Positions 62,665-64,000 of a stretch of DNA of 64,000 nucleotides are shown piece by piece. The stretch comes from JBBRHQ01 sp963738305 (lineage in GTDB: Bacteria; Actinomycetota; Thermoleophilia; Solirubrobacterales; 70-9), in contig CAVTVU010000006.1 of assembly GCA_963738305.1 (NCBI GenBank), forward strand, positions 310,001 to 374,000, in the 5' to 3' direction. A model generated the notes under the pieces. It was not told the DNA's origin. It ran no database searches and saw nothing but the letters and a program-made list of their open reading frames with translations. Both the position numbers and the translations under genes were made by a program. Position 1 is the stretch's first letter, and each line of letters starts with the position of its first letter.

Positions 62665-63081
62665 GTGGCTATCCACACCGGTGAGATTCGGGTTTCCACG
62701 CAGGGGGACGGGGACATCACTGACATCACCGTCGGCGTGCAGCGGATCGTTGACGGGGCCGGGGTCGACGTGGCGCAGGCGCTCGCCTTCGTGCGCGGAT
62801 CGACGGCGGCGATCACGACGATGGAGTACGAGCCCGGCGGTGTCCACGACCTCGGCGCGATGCTCGACCGACTGATCCCGGCGGCCGGCGACTACGAGCA
62901 CAACCGGCTCAACCACGACACCAACTCCCACGCCCACCAGCGGGCCTCGGTGATCGGGTCCTCCGAGGCCGTACCGGTCAGCGATGGCCGCCTTGCCCTT
63001 GGCACCTGGCAGCAGCTCGTCCTGGTCGACTTCGACGACCGCCCCCGCGAGCGGAGGGTGACCGTGCAGGTGGTCAGTTGA
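62665..63081 (+). CDS. YjbQ/UPF0047 family protein
   Basis: The 138-residue protein from the GTG at 62665 has the family blocks DITDITVGVQRIV, GSTAAITTMEYEPGGVHDL shortened, DYEHNRLNHDTNSHAHQRAS cut (the conserved His/Asn cluster) and LALGTWQQLVLVDFDDRPRER in part. Members are described as having weak thiamine-phosphate synthase activity. The 159-base gap before it contains no gene that I recognise. Confidence 0.9.
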   Translation: MAIHTGEIRVSTQGDGDITDITVGVQRIVDGAGVDVAQALAFVRGSTAAITTMEYEPGGVHDLGAMLDRLIPAAGDYEHNRLNHDTNSHAHQRASVIGSSEAVPVSDGRLALGTWQQLVLVDFDDRPRERRVTVQVVS

Positions 63082-63127
63082 GCAACAGCAGGGAAAACAG
63101 CAGCAAGTAAGGACGGCCGGACGCGCT

Positions 63128-63166
63128 GGGGCGGCTTTGTTTCGCTATGCGATACGAACCCGCCCC
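63128..63166. terminator. hairpin between convergent genes
   Basis: GGGGCGG pairs with CCGCCCC, and the inner arms GTTTCG and CGATAC pair with one mismatch around CTATG. There is no T-run. It lies between the converging ends of yjbQ and the lipoprotein gene and could stop both transcripts. Confidence 0.45.
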
Positions 63167-63177
63167 GAGCCGGCGCT

Positions 63178-63765
63178 TCAGGGGCCGACCGGGGCGTTGG
63201 AGCGAAGCGAGTCGACCTTCCAGTAGGACCTGTACCGCACCAGGTGCACGGTGATCGTCTCGCCGCTGGATGGGCCGCCGCGTGGGATCGCCCGGGCAGT
63301 GGCGCGATCTCCGTCGAGCAGGATGTTTGAGACCTTCACCGAGTCCGCTGCGCTGCCCGGGATCTGTGCCTGCACGCAGCCCCGGCGACCCCCGTAGGTG
63401 GTTTTCAGGTAACGATCGGTGACGTAGAACCCGCAGGCGATGTAGACGGCTAGCCCTGGCGTTTGGGGAGCGAGGACGCCCTCGATCGCCCCCTCTATCG
63501 CCTTCTTCGGATCCTTCGACACGATGCCCGAAGGGGTGCCGGTGTGCGACGGGATCGTCTTCTTCTTCGGGGCTGCTGGGACCGACTGCTGGGTGCTCGT
63601 GACCGTGTCCAGCGGCTTGGTGCCGCTGGACACGGTTTCGCTCGACCCTCCGCAACCGCCCATGGCAACCGGAAGCGCCGCGAGGGCAAGCAGCGCCCTG
63701 AGGCGACTTCCTGTCGCTATGCGCAAGGAACTCGCCTCACTCGCCTGTTCCCTCCCACGCTTCAC
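63178..63765 (-). CDS. lipoprotein of unknown function
   Basis: The 195-residue protein has a signal sequence with lipobox (LAALPVAMGGCGGSSETV). A Thr/Ser/Pro linker follows, then a ~115-residue domain: PKKAIEGAIEGVLAPQTPG shortened, CGFYVTDRYLKTTYGGRRGCVQ cut, VKVSNILLDGDRATARAI and HLVRYRSYWKVDSLRS. The late part resembles NTF2/SnoaL-type lipoprotein domains, with two Cys that may form a disulfide. It overlaps the upstream acyltransferase gene by 29 bases. Confidence 0.72.
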   Translation of the reverse strand: MKRGREQASEASSLRIATGSRLRALLALAALPVAMGGCGGSSETVSSGTKPLDTVTSTQQSVPAAPKKKTIPSHTGTPSGIVSKDPKKAIEGAIEGVLAPQTPGLAVYIACGFYVTDRYLKTTYGGRRGCVQAQIPGSAADSVKVSNILLDGDRATARAIPRGGPSSGETITVHLVRYRSYWKVDSLRSNAPVGP

Positions 63766-64000
63766 TCGCTCCGCCCTCCTCTGGCTCCCGGAACTCGATC
63801 TCCCGGATCACCTTGGCCGGGGCGCCGGCGGAGATCGTCCGCGGCGGCAGGTCCTCGGTCACGACCGAGTTGGCTCCAACCACGCAACGCTCGCCGATCG
63901 TCACGCCGTCGGTGATCACGCAGTTGACGCCGAACCAGCAGTTGGAGCCGATCCTGACGGGGCCCTGCGAGGTGAAGCCCTGCCAGGTGATCGGCCTTTC
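63737..64000 (-). CDS. left-handed-beta-helix acyltransferase, 3' part
   Basis: Only the C-terminal ~87 residues are in the window. They show hexapeptide repeats (VRIGSNCWFGVNCVITDGVTI, cut here; GERCVVGANSVVTEDL) and the end PPRTISAGAPAKVIREI, which is typical of maltose/galactoside-type O-acetyltransferases. The gene begins beyond position 64000. The substrate is probably a sugar or polysaccharide hydroxyl. Confidence 0.85.
   Translation of the reverse strand, partial: ERPITWQGFTSQGPVRIGSNCWFGVNCVITDGVTIGERCVVGANSVVTEDLPPRTISAGAPAKVIREIEFREPEEGGASEAWEGTGE

Overview
The window is high-GC, densely packed bacterial chromosome. Its gene content and order fit an actinobacterium, most likely class Thermoleophilia (Solirubrobacterales-like). 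That placement is my inference from the alaS-ruvX-mltG-aroE-aroC-aroK/aroB-aroQ-pepQ...efp-nusB order, many small secreted proteins with Lys/Arg-rich beta-type tails, and frequent GTG/TTG starts. I see no rRNA, CRISPR array, prophage or complete insertion sequence.

Layout: 1-0.56 kb holds no recognisable gene and ends in a perfect hairpin terminator. From 1.6 to 25 kb almost everything is on the minus strand and is housekeeping: dxs, a polyprenyl synthase, xseB, nusB and efp; then an inserted block (AbiEi/DUF559-type nuclease, secreted PHP-domain protein, M42 peptidase); then the shikimate operon (aroC, aroK-aroB fusion, aroQ, aroE) with pepQ, mltG, ruvX and alaS; then an IscU-like/MnmA fusion, a probable structured RNA, aspS and hisS. 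From 25 to 37 kb come a metallo-beta-lactamase-fold hydrolase, a formiminotransferase, a metallopeptidase, an M23 peptidase, tRNA-Met(CAU), a CYTH/CHAD pair, a cyclic-2,3-diphosphoglycerate-synthetase family protein, and two tandem secreted repeat proteins. From 37 to 41 kb there is a two-gene heterodimeric ABC exporter. From 41 to 50 kb lie a lipoprotein, an HNH endonuclease beside tRNA-Gln(CUG), an FAD reductase, two RCK/TrkA proteins and two APC permeases with C-terminal UspA-like domains. From 50 to 64 kb come a membrane pyrophosphatase, a redox/t6A cluster (GCS2, rex, glutaredoxin, tsaD, rimI, tsaB, tsaE), a uracil-DNA glycosylase, the pantothenate operon (DUF2520, panC, panB) and yjbQ.

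Neighbouring genes often overlap by 4 bases (ATGA, GTGA or TTGA), so translational coupling is the rule. Many genes that should be essential (dxs, aroKB, polyprenyl synthase, rex, pepQ) are broken by single-base shifts, usually in G/C runs. Others of equal age are clean (alaS, aspS, hisS, aroC, hppA). I read these breaks as sequencing or assembly indels, annotate each such gene across its full span, and say where the frame changes.

The observations I would follow first are: the ~180-nt RNA candidate between the small protein at 21789 and mnmA, whose pairing uses G-U wobbles on one strand only; the hairpin that can hide the ribosome-binding site of the AbiEi/DUF559 gene, with its eroded duplicate; the IscU-MnmA fusion lacking the third scaffold cysteine; a ~50-bp hairpin present in two diverged copies at gene ends; and the potassium-type cluster of two RCK proteins with two APC-UspA permeases.
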